Below, piece after piece: positions 6,161 to 7,834 of a stretch of DNA of 7,834 nucleotides. The notes under the pieces were generated by a model, which was not told the origin of the DNA, did no database searches, and worked only from the letters and a program-made list of their open reading frames with translations. Within the stretch, counting starts at the first letter, position 1. Every line of letters begins with the position of its first letter. This DNA is from an uncultured Oscillochloris sp. (GTDB taxonomy: Bacteria > Chloroflexota > Chloroflexia > Chloroflexales > Chloroflexaceae): contig CAIRDL010000374.1 in NCBI GenBank assembly GCA_903877345.1, positions 1-7,834 on the forward strand, in the 5' to 3' direction. The position numbers and the translations under genes are program-made.

Positions 6161-7408
6161 ATGCAAACTGAGTCCCCGTCCTCTCAACCACCGGCTGATC
6201 CGCCCCCGCCCGCCGCACAAACTGCGGACTGGTGGGCGAGCAGCGAGCCCGCCCCTGATGCCGCCCCGCCGCGCAGTCAGTCAACGGAAATGCAGCATCC
6301 CCTCGCTCCCGAGGGCGAGACCGAGACCGAGACCGAAGACGCAGGCGAGGCTGACCCAACGGCCCCGCCTTTGCCCACGGATGCTGACGCCGCGCCGCTC
6401 GCCGCCGAAGTGGAAGCTACGCCGCCAACGCCCGTTTTTGATAGCACCAAGACGCCAACCGCCCCGTACCACATCTTGACGATGGAACGAGCTGCGGCCA
6501 TTTTGGCGGTCAGCGCCGAACCATCGCCCGCCCCCATCGTGCCGCCCCCGCCCGTCATAGAGCCGTTCGAGAGTACCCAGAAACTCGCCCCAGAAAGCGC
6601 CCCGGCCATCAGTTCCTTTCGCTCGCGGCAGGGCTTGGCCGCAATGGCCGCCCGCGACATCGGGCGGGTGCGCCAGGTGAACCAGGACAGCGTCTTCAGT
6701 ATGATCACCACGCTGCCCCGCGAGGATAGTGAGGTTGTCGTGGGCCTTTTTGTGGTCGCCGATGGTATGGGCGGCCACCAAGGCGGTGAGGTGGCGAGCC
6801 GCTTGGCCGTTCGCACCGTCGTCCACCACGTCATGAGCCAGTTGATCCTCCCGGCCCTTGACGAGCGGATGGACGATGCGCTCCAGCCGATGCTCGTTGC
6901 GGCAGTGCAGTCCGCCAACGAGGCGATCTGGGATTCCGCCCAGGTCATGGGTTCAGATATGGGTACCACCTGCACGGCGGTGCTGCTCGTTGGTGGTAGT
7001 CTGTACTTGGCCCACGTCGGTGATAGTCGGGCCTATCTTTTTGAACCTGGGGGGCTGCGTCAGCTTAGTGTTGACCACTCGACCGTGGGCCGCCTCATTC
7101 AACTCGGCCAACTCGAACCGAGCGAGGCCCGCGAGCACCCGTTGCGCAACCAACTCTACCGCACCATCGGCCAACAACCCCAAGTAATGGTAGACTTCGT
7201 CTATCAGCCGGTCGGCCAGAGTTCCCACTTACTCCTTTGCTCGGATGGACTGTGGGGCCTTGTGAACGAGCCGTTGCTGGAACAGGCACTTACGCGCAGC
7301 CCGTGGCCCCAAGATGCCTGCAATGAGTTGATAGCTCTGGCGAATTTGGCTGGTGGCGACGATAACATTTCAGCAGTGGTGGTGAGCCTTCCTCTGCTCG
7401 AGAGGTGA
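6161..7408 (+). CDS. PP2C-family Ser/Thr protein phosphatase with disordered N-terminal extension
   Basis: A 415-aa protein. Residues 1 to ~155 are rich in Pro, Ala and Glu, include a GETETETED run, and look disordered. Residues ~160-413 form a full PP2C (PPM) domain: RQVNQDS (Asn174-Ser177), VADGMGGH (Asp201-His206) with GEVAS after it, GTTCTAVLL, HVGDSRAYLF (Asp288), HPLRNQLYRTIG, CSDGLWGLV (Asp362) and GGDDNIS (Asp400-Asp401). The metal-binding Asp residues expected of an active Mn/Mg-dependent phosphatase are all present. Unlike PstP it lacks a membrane anchor, so it should be cytoplasmic. It probably reverses phosphorylation by the kinase encoded 135 bp upstream, an inference from position. 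The start is the ATG at 6161, with GGAG (6148-6151) 9 nt before it. The stop lies 2 nt before the vWA start, so those two genes should be coupled. Confidence 0.94.
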   Translation: MQTESPSSQPPADPPPPAAQTADWWASSEPAPDAAPPRSQSTEMQHPLAPEGETETETEDAGEADPTAPPLPTDADAAPLAAEVEATPPTPVFDSTKTPTAPYHILTMERAAAILAVSAEPSPAPIVPPPPVIEPFESTQKLAPESAPAISSFRSRQGLAAMAARDIGRVRQVNQDSVFSMITTLPREDSEVVVGLFVVADGMGGHQGGEVASRLAVRTVVHHVMSQLILPALDERMDDALQPMLVAAVQSANEAIWDSAQVMGSDMGTTCTAVLLVGGSLYLAHVGDSRAYLFEPGGLRQLSVDHSTVGRLIQLGQLEPSEAREHPLRNQLYRTIGQQPQVMVDFVYQPVGQSSHLLLCSDGLWGLVNEPLLEQALTRSPWPQDACNELIALANLAGGDDNISAVVVSLPLLER

Positions 7409-7410
7409 CC

Positions 7411-7834
7411 ATGGCCCCTGGCATTCAGCTCCGCTCGACCCTCAGCCGTAGCCTGCTGTCCGAAAGCAGCGAGCCACAGTTGATCTATGTGCTGCTTGAG
7501 ATGAACGCTCAGGGCGTCCCAACGACCATGCCCAAGCTACCCCTGAACCTCTGCCTCGTGATTGACCGCAGTTCCTCGATGCGGGGCGAGCGGCTCCAAC
7601 AGGTGAAGGACGGGGCCGCCCGCATCCTCGATCTGCTCAGCGATGAAGACTATTTTTCGCTGGTGACGTTTAACGACCGCGCCGAGACGGTGGTCGCAGC
7701 CCAACGCGCCCGTAACAAGGCCGACCTCAAGCGTATGGTCGGCATGATTGAGGCCGCAGGCGGCACCGAGATGGCAACCGGCATGGCCCTGGCGATGCAG
7801 GAAATCCAACGCCCGATGCTTGGGCGCGGCGTCA
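7411..7834 (+). CDS. von Willebrand factor A (vWA) domain protein, N-terminal fragment (3' end outside window)
   Basis: An open frame of 141 complete codons runs off the window. After a ~45-residue lead (LSRSLLSESSEPQLIYVLLEM) comes a vWA domain. The MIDAS metal site DRSSSM (Asp52, Ser54, Ser56) follows strand LNLCLVI, then KDGAARILDLLSDEDYFSLVTFND, and the third MIDAS element GGTEMATGM (Thr119). All of the MIDAS motif visible so far is intact, so divalent-metal-dependent protein binding is likely. There is no signal peptide or membrane segment in the visible part, pointing to a cytoplasmic protein. A GAGAGG site (7400-7405) sits 5 nt before the ATG, and the phosphatase stop is 2 nt upstream. 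Proteins of this layout often carry further domains such as FHA at the C-terminus, which cannot be checked here. It may be a target or scaffold of the kinase/phosphatase pair. Confidence 0.9.
   Translation, partial: MAPGIQLRSTLSRSLLSESSEPQLIYVLLEMNAQGVPTTMPKLPLNLCLVIDRSSSMRGERLQQVKDGAARILDLLSDEDYFSLVTFNDRAETVVAAQRARNKADLKRMVGMIEAAGGTEMATGMALAMQEIQRPMLGRGV

Overview
This window looks like chromosomal DNA from a high-G+C member of the Chloroflexota (green non-sulfur bacteria, possibly near Chloroflexus, Oscillochloris or Roseiflexus). The assignment is inferred from gene style: a GT-C membrane glycosyltransferase with a C-terminal beta-rich domain, a soluble Ser/Thr kinase fused to a PQQ-type propeller, and short 'CTTTGCGGCTTTGCG' repeats between genes. 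No marker gene fixes the taxon. All genes are on the + strand, and the window cuts the first and last genes.

Left part (1-1133): the end of an ABC-transporter ATPase followed almost directly by its ABC-3 family permease. Together they form part of a Zn/Mn-type metal importer operon whose substrate-binding protein is not in view. The gap at 1134-1295 lies within a 147-bp segment bounded by a perfect 15-bp inverted repeat (1129-1143 / 1261-1275). It also carries copy 1 of an interspersed repeat.

Middle part (1296-3607): an unrecognised 89-aa acidic, helical protein overlaps by 4 bases (ATGA) a 681-aa polytopic GT39/ArnT-like glycosyltransferase with a C-terminal extracytoplasmic beta-domain. 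The gap at 3608-3826 holds repeat copy 2 and a strong-looking sigma-70-type promoter (TTGCGG-N17-TATAAT) for the next gene.

Right part (3827-7834): a phospho-signalling module of three genes in a row. First is a 732-aa kinase with a Pro-rich 5 x 15-aa repeat tail, a full kinase domain and an eight-unit propeller with an exact 40-residue period. Second is a 415-aa PP2C phosphatase with a long disordered Pro/Ala/Glu N-terminus. Third is the start of a vWA/MIDAS protein whose ATG lies 2 nt after the phosphatase stop. Kinase and phosphatase would set opposing Ser/Thr phosphorylation states, and the vWA protein is a plausible partner or substrate. None of the three shows a membrane segment in the visible sequence, so the module is predicted to be cytoplasmic. 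The gap between kinase and phosphatase (6026-6160) holds repeat copy 3 inside imperfect terminal inverted repeats.

No gene-free stretch exceeds 300 bases. I saw no tRNA, rRNA, CRISPR array, transposase or convincing intrinsic terminator.
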